The notes below the pieces were generated by a model. The model was not told the origin of the DNA and ran no database searches. It worked only from the letters and a program-made list of their open reading frames with translations. The position numbers and the translations under genes are program-made. From Semisulcospira habei (lineage: Eukaryota; Mollusca; Gastropoda; Semisulcospiridae), in contig BTPG01000004.1 in the NCBI GenBank assembly GCA_036245525.1, positions 208,284,952 through 208,348,951 of the forward strand: a stretch of DNA of 64,000 nt, given 5' to 3'. Below, piece after piece: positions 10,806 through 20,435 of the stretch. Position 1 is the stretch's first letter. Each line of letters opens with the position of its first letter.

Positions 10806-11123
10806 CGCAATATAAGAGATAAGTTATTATTTGTATTTTTAAACAAGGGGAGTTAACCCTTGGCTGTCTGTCAGCAGTTTTGTCATGATAATTTCTGTAG
10901 AAAAATCACTACCTATAACCAAAGGGTTACCGGTACATGATACTGTCAAGTTTCCGGGCTGAATATGCACCAGGAGTTGTACTGGCTGGTCAAATACTTT
11001 ACCTAGAACTTACTGAAAAAATGGGCGCATTCAATGTCGACTTTTAATTGAGCGAATACTCAAAAAGTTGTCTAGCTTGCATTTTTTTCACAAGCTAGCT
11101 TGGCTCAGCCACAACTCTGTGCA

Positions 11124-11189
<66 letters not shown>

Positions 11190-11394
11190 CATTGTTTAGA
11201 AAGACTAGAAACATGTGAGCCTTGTGTCTTAAAAAAAAAAAAAAAATCAGGTTCTAAATCAGTTGAATAACTGCATGAGGTCGTGACATTCAGAGAAAAT
11301 AAGTTTTCCTTGATACCTTTTCACTTTGACTTGGATAGTAAACAAAACACAGAGTTTTGAAGTTCAATCAGAACATGGCAAGCGTCAGCAAAGT
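10806..11394. other. Intron 2 sequence with (GT)n microsatellite
   Basis: No gene is seen. It contains a (GT)n run at about 11127-11187 and an A15 run near 11231-11246. Confidence 0.6.
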
Positions 11395-11611
11395 TTAACT
11401 CCTTCATTGCCAGTGGTTGCAAAATTTGTTTCCGAAATCTTCATTAATTCGACCTCAAAGAGCCCAAGGGGTCCAACAACATAGATCATTCAAAGTGGTG
11501 TCAGCAAGAGGCGTCAATCCTCATGAGCCCCCGTGACAGCAGGGACTCATGAGGATCTATGCCTCTTGCAGTTGTATCCTGTTCACTTGTTCTTTGCAGT
11601 GAAGGGGTTAA
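11395..11611. repeat. TTAA hairpin MITE, family B, full length
   Basis: The ends are TTAACTCCTTCATTGCC and, inverted on the right, GCAGTGAAGGGGTTAA. The centre (11504-11569) is the family B palindrome GCAAGAGGCGTCAATCC-TCATGAGCC. This copy shows that the isolated B hairpins elsewhere are cores of a 217-bp TTAA-flanked element. Confidence 0.75.
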
Positions 11612-12679
11612 TAGCGTACTTGATAGTGCAAGCGTAAGTTGTATTGGTGTAGTGAGTTCATGCGACTAGGAAAAGCCTGTGTCACCAGGTACGCCCCCGT
11701 GACCTCCAGCATGTCGGCCTGTATTGCAGTAAACAGGAAGAAATTCTCTCATCAGACCACTCATGTAGTGAATAAACTGTAGTTGTGTAACCTGCGTGAC
11801 TTCTCAGTCTGGGATGGACATTGATCTACTTAGCGGCAGCAAGAGGCACAGATTCTCATGAGCCCCTCCGGCCAGGGAACTAATGAGAATGCATGCGGAT
11901 AGCATGCAGATGGGATTGACTGGTGCGTGAATACTAAGCAAAGTGAACAATTTCCTCCTTCTACACTAATTTCAAGCCCTGAAACATTGTAATCTCTTCA
12001 CCATGTAACAACCACTCTTTTAAGAGGAAGTGATATTGGTACAATCAAAATAAGTACAACTGTTGACTCAAGGGTTTCATGTGAAAGGAAAACAGAAAAT
12101 AGAGGTTGAAAACCCTTTAAGTATGAAACATGTTTCATACTTAAACTCAAGGGTTTTTAACCTCTAGTTTTTGTTTTCCTGATATTGGTACATTTCGGCG
12201 TGAAAAATGGTAGGATTTGTAGACCTGATCGCAAGGCTTTTCGTTAATGGAAAATTCTGCATATTTGACGGACAAATTTTTTAGAGGGACAGAAAAAATG
12301 GAAGGCGAAAAAAGAACGTTCAGTTACATGTCCAGGCTGTGTTTGAAGTACACTCCAGACTGTAGAACGCCTGGGACAGAATTTTTGTCATCCTGTCCGT
12401 CCTGAGGGACAATTTTAAATGTTAACTGTCGGTGGTGGTTTTTGTCATGATGATTCCTGCAGGAATCATTTTAGCATAAAAGCGCTGTCGAAAGCCAGCT
12501 GGTTATTATGTTATGACTCTCAGTCCGTGACCCCCTGAAAGTTATAACTCTGTCATCTCTCTCACACACACGCTTATTCATTTATTTGCTTGTGCATCCC
12601 CCCCCCCCCCCTAAAAAAACAAAACCCCAAAATACAAGAAGAAGAAGGAAAAGTCAGCTTTTCTGGTTTAGGTATCATC
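11612..12679. other. Intron 2 sequence; partial B hairpin and one long palindrome
   Basis: A decayed family B hairpin sits at about 11840-11900. A palindrome at 12087-12179 (GGAAAACAGAAAATAGAGG and its complement, centred on ATGAAACATGTTTCAT) is the only other structure. C-run at about 12598-12610. No gene. Confidence 0.55.
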
Positions 12680-12862
12680 TTACCCCATTTAACCCCATCA
12701 ATTTTGCAGGTGTCATCTGATGACTGAATACCAGTTGCAGGAGATGTCTAACCATGATCATTAAGGGTAGTGCCAGATTATATTGGTGCAATCTGGCACT
12801 ACCCTTGAATTATCATGGTCGATCCTTCTGCTGCTGTAGGCCATTGGGGTTAATTGGGTTAA
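12680..12862. repeat. TTAA hairpin MITE, family A
   Basis: Family A ends (decayed TTACCCCATTTAACCCC on the left; TTGGGGTTAATTGGGTTAA on the right) surround the hairpin ATTAAGGGTAGTGCCAGAT with its complement at about 12755-12828. Confidence 0.65.
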
Positions 12863-12991
12863 AAACAGATAAAAGGCGTGTACACGTTTGTACAGGGACC
12901 TGCTCCAGGAAATAAAGGGTTAACAGTTCACAGTATCTTCTTTATAAATGTTCTTATTATGTCTTATAATAATGCTGGCAGCTTATGAAGT

Positions 12992-13628
12992 TTAACCCTT
13001 TACATCCTGAGGCTGAATTTATTTTTCGATTTGCTTATTGTCTAATGAAGGCTGCATAAAAGATTAATAATAATAATAATAATACCGGTTATTATATAGG
13101 CACTTTTTCCCAATTCTGCGAATCGGCTCAAAGTGCCGCGAACTAAACCCAACACGCATGCTCACGTGACACACACCATACACTCTGAAGACAAAGACAG
13201 TACAAGACAAACACAGGACATTCACGTGGTGCGAAGGGTCAGTTCAGCTACTGAGGTTTCGGAAAATTTGATCACTTGTATTTGAAATTTATAAAATGGT
13301 CTGAAACCGGTACCAGAGTGGTTGGGGAGGAAGAGCCGGAGTACCCAGAGAAAGAACCCCCGACGGTTCGCCCGAATTAACGGTGACACTTACTATAGGA
13401 GAAAAGTCCGACGCTGGAACCCGGTCTTGAACCTCGCACCTTTAGCATTGGTGGCAGGCGCATTAACCACTGCGCCACGGACCGCAGATTAGGAGATGGA
13501 TCAACTATTTCAGTTTAAAGGTGGTGCCAGAATAGCTTGGTGGATTAGGCGCCAAGCTATTCTGGTACCACCCTTGAATTATCATAGTTGAACTTCAAGC
13601 TATAGTGAATCAGAATGAAAAGGGTTAA
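12992..13628. repeat. TTAA hairpin MITE interrupted by a SINE
   Basis: The left end TTAACCCTTTACATCCTGA and the right end TCAGAATGAAAAGGGTTAA pair as inverted repeats. The hairpin core (GTGGTGCCAGAATAGCTTGG and its complement) is at about 13505-13585. A minus-strand tRNA-SINE (13066-13487) occupies the gap, so the SINE arrived after the MITE. Confidence 0.7.
13066..13487 (-). mobile_element. tRNA-derived SINE
   Basis: Read on the minus strand it starts CTGCGGTCCGTGGCGCAGTG. It carries a pol III A box (TGGCGCAGTGG, 13467-13477) and B box (GGTTCAAGACC, 13423-13433), a diverged body, and an (ATT)n tail at 13066-13083. Short flanks AGATTA at both ends may be the target duplication. The tRNA-like head no longer folds as a clean cloverleaf, so it is not a tRNA gene. 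Confidence 0.75.
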
Positions 13629-13811
13629 AATGTCTTAAAAATGAAAGACTTTTCTTCTGGTTTGTATGTATGAGAGTTCCCCCATTGCGCACAAGGGGCT
13701 GCAGAAAAGTTTTGTTACGCGCGCCTATTTACATGGGTAGAAAAGTCTTGGTTGAGGCAAGACAGCATTGAAAACATGCATCATGGTATTGGCAAATTGG
13801 AGGAGATTTCT

Positions 13812-13982
13812 TTAACCCTTTTCATCCTGATACGCAATTGCTTGATATAAATTTGACTATGATAGCTATTCTGGCACCACCCTTGAACTAAAATGGTTGA
13901 TCTATCTCCTAATCTGTCATGTAGCCATCATAGGACAAAAAGCAAATAAAACAAAAAAACAGCCTCAGGATGTAAGAGATAA
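13812..13982. repeat. Family A MITE, hairpin partly deleted
   Basis: It starts TTAACCCTTTTCATCCTGA and ends CCTCAGGATGTAAGAGATAA. One hairpin arm (AGCTATTCTGGCACCACC) remains. Confidence 0.55.
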
Positions 13983-14183
13983 AGTTTCAGTTCAGGCCTG
14001 TATGAAAAATGAGCAAAATGTACGTATCTGCAACCATCTGCACATAAAATAAACTCGTCATAAGACAAAAAGAATAGATGAGCATTATAGAAGTATGTGA
14101 AATTGCATGTGCTTTGATGAAAACAGTGGATTAAAAGCCCAGATAAACATACAGTGTTGCAACTTGCATGTTTGTTCGGGCTT

Positions 14184-14395
14184 TTAACCCTTTTCATCCT
14201 GATACACTACTGTTTGAAATAGTTTTATTATGATTGTTCAAGGGTGGTGCCAGAATAGCTTGGCGCCTGAGGCACCAAGCTATTCTGTCACCACCATTGA
14301 ACTAAAATGGTTGATCTATTTCCTAATCTGTAATAAGGCCTTCATAGGACAGTACGCAAATTTAACAAAATCGACCTCAGGATGTAATAGGTTAA
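14184..14395. repeat. TTAA hairpin MITE, family A (CATCCTGA subtype)
   Basis: TTAACCCTTTTCATCCTGA on the left and TCAGGATGTAATAGGTTAA on the right form the ends. The central palindrome at about 14225-14322 is TTCAAGGGTGGTGCCAGAAT, AGCTTGGCGCC and complement. This is the clearest copy of the subtype. Confidence 0.8.
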
Positions 14396-15029
14396 TCTAC
14401 TGTTGTCATCAAAATGCATACAATTACAATTTGGCCTAATTATGATTTCAGAATGTCTGTTACATAATTATATTGGAAAGGTACATTCCTCGCATAGCAT
14501 CACACATGTACACTGCACCCCTGACTGGTTTAGGTACACATGTAGTGATGTACTCACCAAACATGTAGTGCACATAGCTTTGTGATGCTTGACAGATTGT
14601 GGAGATGGTGTTTGTCAGAGAAGGCCAGGATCTCACATCTGTGGTAACAAAACAGTATTGCACCATCATCAGCAAAGTTGTTTTATGTTTATTATTATTT
14701 TTTTCAGACTTTCATTTTTGCATTTGTTTGTTTCTCCTTTTGTTTATTTGTTACAGGGCTTTCGTGATTTTGCGTTTTTCCACAAGAAAGGAAAATAATA
14801 CTGCATAATTGTGTCAATGTGAAATACGTTGTGTCGCTGGTGGGCACCCTGTAAATTTTTTCTTACAAATATTTTCTTTACATGTTTTCTTTAAATTTTT
14901 TCTTTAAATTCCAGACACACTTTTATGTTTGTTTTACATTTTACATACTGGTACATGTGAACTTGATTGGTGTATCAGAATGAATAAGACAGTAAACGTA
15001 AATGAAAAAAAAGAGCTTTATATACAGAC
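14396..15029. other. Intron 2 sequence, AT-rich, no feature seen
   Basis: Pyrimidine-rich and A/T-rich sequence with short open frames that resemble nothing I recognise. Confidence 0.4.
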
Positions 15030-15122
15030 TTCAACCCTTTGGCTGTCAGTAGCGTGTTTGGTCGAGGTGATTCTTATAGAAATCACCTCGACCAAACATG
15101 CTACCAACAGCCAAAGGGTTAA
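15030..15122. repeat. TTAA hairpin MITE, family C
   Basis: A 93-bp element that is almost entirely palindromic. Arms read CAACCCTTTGGCTGTCAGTA and its complement; the loop centre is TTCTTATAGAA. The right boundary is TTAA (15119-15122); the left is TCAA. Four more family C copies flank exon 3, and one lies at 59752. Confidence 0.75.
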
Positions 15123-15160
15123 GTCAACTGTTTTGAACAAACTCAGAACTAATCAAAAAA

Positions 15161-15820
15161 AGAAAAGAAAAGGGGAGACTGCCAGTGCTAATATTTTAGG
15201 AAGGTTACAAAGTAAAGTAGGTTATAGCACTGTCAGGGGAGAGAAATGTGCATGATTGACCAGTGATCATAGATCTACTGTGGCCGAAGCACAAAAAAAG
15301 AGATAGGAAACAGAGGGCGCTAAGAAAGTGACTGAAAGCAATGCATATGGAAGCCCCCCCGAAGGGGGGCGTATCACATATCCACTGTTCCAGCCACTCA
15401 GTGCATGGAAATTCAAATCTAGGTCCCCCCAAGGGGGGCAGGTAGGCAGAATTTCCTGCCTCTGCCAGTATTGCCGATGGTGTGCTGAAGAGGTCGCCAA
15501 GACCGAAACAGCTGTCCACACCGGCTAAATATCTGGACCCCCCTTGGGGGGGACCTAGATTTGAATTTCCATGCACTGAGTGGCTGGAACAGTGGATATG
15601 TGATACGCCCCCCCTTCGGGGGGGGGCTTCCATATGCATTGCTTTCAGTCACTTTCTTAGCGCCCTCTCTTTCCTATCTCTTTTTTTTTGTGCTTCGGCC
15701 ACATTAGATCTATGATCACTGGTCGATCATGCACATTTCTCTCCCCTGACAGTGCTATAACCTACTTTACTTTGTAACCTTCCTAAAATATTAGCACTGG
15801 CAGTCTCCCCTTTTCTTTTC
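15161..15820. mobile_element. Large foldback element (arms ~270 bp)
   Basis: The left arm 15161-15430 and right arm about 15534-15820 are near-perfect inverted copies. They include the outer AGAAAAGAAAAGGGGAGACT, the block GTTACAAAGTAAAGTAGG, and small nested palindromes such as CCCCCCCGAAGGGGGGCG. The spacer of about 100 bp (CAGGTAGGCAGAATTTCCTG to CACCGGCTAAATATCT) is unpaired. Open frames in the arms read on both strands because of the symmetry and are not taken as genes. The superfamily is unknown. Confidence 0.75.
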
Positions 15821-15957
15821 ATTTATTACTACAATATCGACTGCAACCCCTTCCCCCCTTTTGGTAGGTTCTCTTTTAGGGTGCATGGAAATTTAACTCT
15901 AGGTGGTGGCATGGAATGTATGCCCCTGCAGACACCACAGTAAAATGTGGTTGTCAT

Positions 15958-16305
15958 TGCAGGTAGGCAGAATTTCCTGCCTCCGCCAGTATTGCTGATG
16001 GTGTGCTGAAGAGGTCGCCAAGACCGAAACAGCTGTCCACACCGGCTAAATATCTGGACCCCCCTTGGGGGGACCTAGATTTGAATTTCCATGCACTGAG
16101 TGGCTGGAACAGTGGATATGTGATACGCCCCCCTTCGGGGAGGGGGGGGGGGTTCGATATGCATTACTTTCAGTCACTTTCTTAGCGCCCACTCTTTCCT
16201 ATCTCTTTTTTTTTGTGCTTTGGCCACAGTAGATCTATGATCACTGGTCGATCATGCACATTTCTGTCCCCTGACAGTGCTATAACCTACTTTACTTTGT
16301 AACCT
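15958..16305. repeat. Second copy of foldback spacer plus right arm
   Basis: The sequence from GCAGGTAGGCAGAATTTCC through TATAACCTACTTTACTTTG repeats 15440-15780 in direct orientation, separated from the first copy by about 137 bp of other sequence. The C/G-rich mini-palindrome is expanded (a run of G at about 16143-16151). This is either a second element lacking its left arm or a partial duplication. Confidence 0.75.
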
Positions 16306-16571
16306 AATCAAAAAAGATCTGTAAAGTGTGAGGAGGCTCAATCATATCTGAAGGCACAGCACTTAAAAATTACTTTTACTTTTATGTCTGCAAATACAGT
16401 TTGCAGAGAAGAGGAACATGAAACGCACAGTGCTCTCTATATCTAACTTTATATCTAATCTCCTAAGCAGACCCAGAATCAGGTCTGCAAAACTTAAAAA
16501 TCATGTGACCAGTTGCATCGTACCTCTTGCTCAATGACTGGCCAGAATACTACAGGGTTCCCTTTGCTGTT

Positions 16572-16640
16572 TTAACTCATTCGAGACGTGCTGCCTCTTT
16601 AAGCCGCGTATCCGGAGGCAGCACATCTCGAGTGAGTTAA
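16572..16640. repeat. TTAA hairpin MITE, family D
   Basis: A 69-bp palindrome, TTAACTCATTCGAGACGTGC on the left and the complement ending GAGTGAGTTAA on the right, with TTAA at both ends. Relatives are at 25518 and about 51494. Confidence 0.7.
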
Positions 16641-16964
16641 GCTGTAAACAAAGTATACACCACAGGTCACTAGGCTATAGAAGTACAGGAAAAAGAGTGC
16701 CACATTCAGAGAATGTTTTGCTGCTTTTTAGACAACATTCTTTTAAAACAAATCTAAACCCAAAGTAACGTTTGAAAAAAAAAGAAAGCTTCACTTTGAC
16801 CTCTGGGTCACCATGCATAGGTCAGCTTCAACAAGAATAATTCTGTTTGCTAAGCATACATATGGACGCCCAGGTACTAGGCTATACCTAGATCTAGAGC
16901 TATTTGACTGGTAGAGATTCCACATTTGGGAGTTATCCTTTGAAGACTACACAACCAGTTCAGG

Positions 16965-17230
16965 AGAGAGATTTGCCACAACAGTTCAAGGATGGTGCTA
17001 GAATACATGTTCGGAAATGAGAAGTAGGTCAAAATTGCACATGGTTCAACGAAAACAGTGGATTAAAAGCCTGGACAAACGTGTGAGATTGCATGTTTGT
17101 TCAGGCTTTTAATCCACTGTTTTCATCCTACCATATGCAATTTGGACCTACTCCTCATTTCTGGAAATCATCTGTATTTTTGGCACCGGGAACAGTTCTA
17201 TCACCATCCCTGAACTCTCATGGTTGACCC
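16965..17230. repeat. Nested palindrome: family A arms around a second hairpin
   Basis: The inner hairpin 17011-17166 has arms of about 70 bp (AAAACAGTGGATTAAAAGCC and complement). It lies between decayed family A arms (AACAGTTCAAGGATGGTG at 16979 and CCATCCCTGAACTCTCATGG at 17206). Half of the inner hairpin also occurs alone at about 14121-14185, so it is a separate repeat family. Confidence 0.55.
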
Positions 17231-17231
17231 A

Positions 17232-17322
17232 TTACCACTTTGGGTGTCAGTAGTGGTTATGGTTGCGATGATTCCTGCAGGGATCATAGCGACTAAAGCC
17301 GCTACCAACACTCAAAGGGTTA
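17232..17322. repeat. Hairpin MITE, family C
   Basis: Arms CACTTTGGGTGTCAGTAGTG and GCTACCAACACTCAAAGGGT around GATTCCTGCAGGGATC. The TTAA ends are decayed. Confidence 0.6.
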
Positions 17323-17498
17323 TCTGTTGTGTCAGGGTTGAATGAGGGAACACAGAGGGTTCTATATTTAGGTGCATGTATGATTTTTGTTTTGTTTCTT
17401 TTTACCTTCATGCGTTGTTGTTTTTTTGTTGTGTTTTTTTTGTTGTTTGCTCATGTCTCGATTTTTGTATTATTTGGAAATGACAGATTGCATGAAAC

Positions 17499-17580
17499 TT
17501 AACCTTTCTGCACTTTTTGTCGTGATGATTCCTGCAGGAGTCACAGCGACAAAAAGCACTACCAACAGCCAGATGGTTAA
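17499..17580. repeat. TTAA hairpin MITE, family C
   Basis: 82 bp with TTAA at both ends. The centre is TGATGATTCCTGCAGGAGTC and the arms contain CACTTTTTGTCG and CGACAAAAAGCACTACCAAC. Confidence 0.7.
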
Positions 17581-17614
17581 ACCTGAACATGATTATCTGT
17601 TCTATGTTTTTTCT

Positions 17615-17706
17615 TTAACCCTTTGGCTGTTGGTAGCAGTGTTTAGTCACAATGATTCCTCAGGATTCATCGTGACTAAAACAGCAAACGACAACCACAG
17701 AGTTAA
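17615..17706. repeat. TTAA hairpin MITE, family C
   Basis: 92 bp, TTAACCCTTTGGCTGTTGG to GACAACCACAGAGTTAA. It lies 94 bp before exon 3. Confidence 0.75.
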
Positions 17707-17800
17707 ACAAACACAGTTTTTCTTAAAACTAAAATGGTGGTATTTAGGTTTTGGCATGCAACATCATCCATTGACTTTTTTCTCAATGTTGCCATTTCAG

Positions 17801-17950
17801 AATATGCGGAGTTTGTGCACACAAAGGGGAAGAAGTTCACGGACTTTAATCTGGTGCGCAAGGAGATCGAGGATGAGACAGACCGGGTGACCGGCGGCAA
17901 CAAGGGAATCTCCAACATCCCTATCAACCTCAGAGTGTACTCCCCTCACG
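17801..17950 (+). CDS. DNM: Dynamin exon 3 (G domain)
   Basis: 150 bp encoding [18 protein letters not shown], then [19 protein letters not shown] and [12 protein letters not shown]. This is the conserved stretch between switch I and the DLPG motif. The acceptor is GCCATTTCAG (17791-17800) and the donor GT is at 17951. Leading AA completes the Glu codon begun in exon 2; the trailing G starts the Val codon finished at 25763. No stop or frameshift is seen. Confidence 0.95.
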
Positions 17951-18008
17951 GTATGGCACAGATGTACATCAGCCATTTTCACCTATAGCAGCCATAGCAC
18001 GGAATGTT

Positions 18009-18099
18009 TTAACCCTTTGGGTGTTGTAGCAGTTTTAGTCGCAATGATTCTTACAGGAATCATTGCGACTAAAACCGCTTCCGACACCCACAGGGTTAA
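18009..18099. repeat. TTAA hairpin MITE, family C
   Basis: 91 bp; TTAACCCTTTGGGTGTTG on the left, CACCCACAGGGTTAA on the right, nearly perfect pairing around TTCTTACAGGAA. It lies 58 bp after exon 3. Confidence 0.8.
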
Positions 18100-18109
18100 C
18101 CCCTTTGTG

Positions 18110-19750
18110 CACTTACTTACTTACTTACACCTATCAACCCTCCCAGGGTATAAGCTGTCGACGAGAGACCTCCAGCGACTCCTGTCCTGTGCTTCTCCTT
18201 CGATTTTACTCCAGGTGGTTCCCAGTCTCTTGATGTCTGCTTGGAGGTCTCGAGGTCTCAGCCTGCCTCTTTTCCTCTTTCCCTGGGGGTTCCATCACAA
18301 TGCCTGCCTAGTGATACTGAAAACTGGCTTTCTCAGACTGTGACCAATCCATCCCCATCTTCTTTGCCCAATTTCATTCTCCGCTGTTATCTGCTCTGTT
18401 CTCTCCCAGAGTCTGACCTTGCTGATCTTCTCTGGCCAGTGGATTTTCAAGATTCTTCTAAGGCAACTGTTTATGAAGATCTGTACTCTGTTGACTGTGG
18501 TTTTTATCAACCTCCAAGTCTCTGCTCGATATAGGAGAACTGCTTTTATGTTTGAGTTGAAAATCCGGACTTTGGTGTATTGTGACAACTCTCTGGAACT
18601 CCACACTATTTTCATCTGGAGAAAGGCTGCTCTTGCTTTACTGATTCGTGCTCTGACATTCGCATCAGTGTCGCCTTTTTGTTGATGATGCTCCCGAGAT
18701 AGGTGAAGGACTCCACCTCCTCTAATGGGGTGCCAGCAAGCAAGACTGGTTCTTCCCTGGTTGCGTTCAACCTCATTGTCTTTGTTTTCTGTTTGTGGAT
18801 GGTGAGGTCCACTTGGGACGAGATGTCAGCAAGCCTCGTGGTCTTGTCCTGCATTTGTTGATGAGTGTGGGACAGTAAAGCCAAGTCGTCTGCAAAATCG
18901 AGGTCGTCAAGCTGTGTCCACAGTGTCCACTGTATTCCGCTTCTTCTCTGCTCTGTGGTCCTCTTCATGACCCAGTCTATGGCCAGTAGGAAGAGGAACG
19001 GAGACAGCAAACACCCCTGCCTGACACCTGTTCTGACCTGGAGCTCCCTGGTGAACTGCCCTTTGTGGATCACGCGACATGTCATGCCATCGTGCCTGCT
19101 CTTCATCAGGCAAACGAGCTTTGTGGGTACACCGTAGTGTCGTAGTAGTTTCCACAAAGTCTCTCAGTCCACCCTGTCAAATGCTTTCTCGTAATCCACA
19201 AAGTTGATGTACAGCGGGGAGCTCCACTCCAGAGACTGTTTCGCGATGATGCGGAGAGTTGCGATCTGGTCTGTACATGATCGGTTTTTCCTGAATCCTG
19301 CTTGATGGTCTCTCAGCTGGGGGTCGACGAAGCTCTTCATTCTCTCCAGGATGATCCTGTTGAAGATCTTGACTGGTACTGACAGCAAGGTGATTCCTCT
19401 GTAGTTGGAACACTTGCTGAGGTCGCCTTTCTTGGGAAGCTTGATTAGGTACCCCTCCTTCCAGTCAGCCGGCATCACCTCCTCTTCCCAGATCTTTCCA
19501 AACAGTGGGTACAGCAGCTCTACTGTTGTCTCTAGGTCTGCTTTCAGAGCCTCCCCTGGGATGCCATCAGGCCCTGCTGCTTTGCCGTTCTTCAAAAATG
19601 CCACTTCTCTTCTGGCCCACTGGGCACCGGCCTCCACGTGGCGTGGGTGGGTAGTTCCCTCAGTCCCAGAGTGGGCTAGCAGAGGGGTGCCGTCTTTGTC
19701 CAGGATTAGGACTTGATGTCAGCAGATATGTTGTTCAGTCTTTTTCACTG
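18110..19750 (-). mobile_element. RTE-2 LINE copy
   Basis: The minus-strand element has its (TAAG)n 3' tail at 18110-18128 and extends upstream beyond the RT fingers to about 19750, where it meets the 5' leader of the I-type LINE. The exact boundary is not visible, because the same RTE/I junction also appears at 35041-35160. It shares the C-terminus with copies at 5903 and 60881. Confidence 0.8.
18295..19637 (-). pseudogene. RTE-2 reverse transcriptase, frameshifted
   Basis: Successive minus-strand frames give FLKNGKAAGPDGIPGEAL, CSNYRGITLLSVPVKIFN, HQAGFRKNRSCTDQ and YINFVDYEKAFDRVD (19637-19164). Then come VRTGVRQGCLLSPFLFLLA and LDFADDLALLSHTHQQMQ with both catalytic Asp (19157-18612), and then the tail (18615-18295). 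Frame breaks at about 19160 and 18613 and a stop near 19165 inactivate it, although the active-site boxes are intact. Confidence 0.85.
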
Positions 19751-19871
19751 GTCCGGTTTTTAAGGAGCTGTACTAACCCAGGTCGTACCATGTTGGATTG
19801 GTCCTTAAAAATACTCGTGAGCTTTTGGTCCTTTGGATCCCAAGTGTTTGCCATGCTTGGAGACCCGTGCC

Positions 19872-19873
<2 letters not shown>

Positions 19874-19902
<29 letters not shown>
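19874..19902. repeat. G29 homopolymer
   Basis: The I-LINE copy at 35300 has only CCCGGGGAG at this position, so the run is an expansion in this copy or an assembly artefact. Confidence 0.8.
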
Positions 19903-20435
19903 AAGAGGATCCTGGTGGCTGAAACACTCCACTTTGACTTTGACTTCTGCCTAAACGGGAGGCTAGTCGTACTGGCCTAGTCAATCGGCTCTTGTCACGT
20001 TGAGCCCTATCCCATTGTTGACATGCAGGCTGATATACGGAGCACGGAGCCTCTGCTGCTGATTAGGTGCTCTTTGCCAGTATTATTCCACAGTGTGATA
20101 GAAGGCGGTGGCTTAAACGGTTCAATCGGGCTTACCCCCTTGAGTATATCTTTCGGGCAGTCTCCATTGTGCATCGGCTGGAGACCCGCCGACAGTTGCA
20201 CTTTCCCTTTTTGGGCTCGGTGGCGAGCGGGGACGCCCCGGGGGATGAATATCTCTACTATAATAATATGGAAAAAAAAAAAAAAAAAAAAAAACTGGCA
20301 CCAAAGCGGCACATAGCCACTGACATTGACCTTGAAAATGATAGCGACTTCGATTGTGAGGAAGCGACGCCTCAGGCATCGGCTGTCTGGTCAAGTGCTA
20401 TAACCCCTCATTAATCTCTTCAGAAGACTTACCTG

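Noticed and set aside
15328..15715. Open frames on both strands of the foldback arms with similar peptides
   Set aside because: The similarity arises because the arms are inverted copies; no start context, domain or codon constraint supports a gene.
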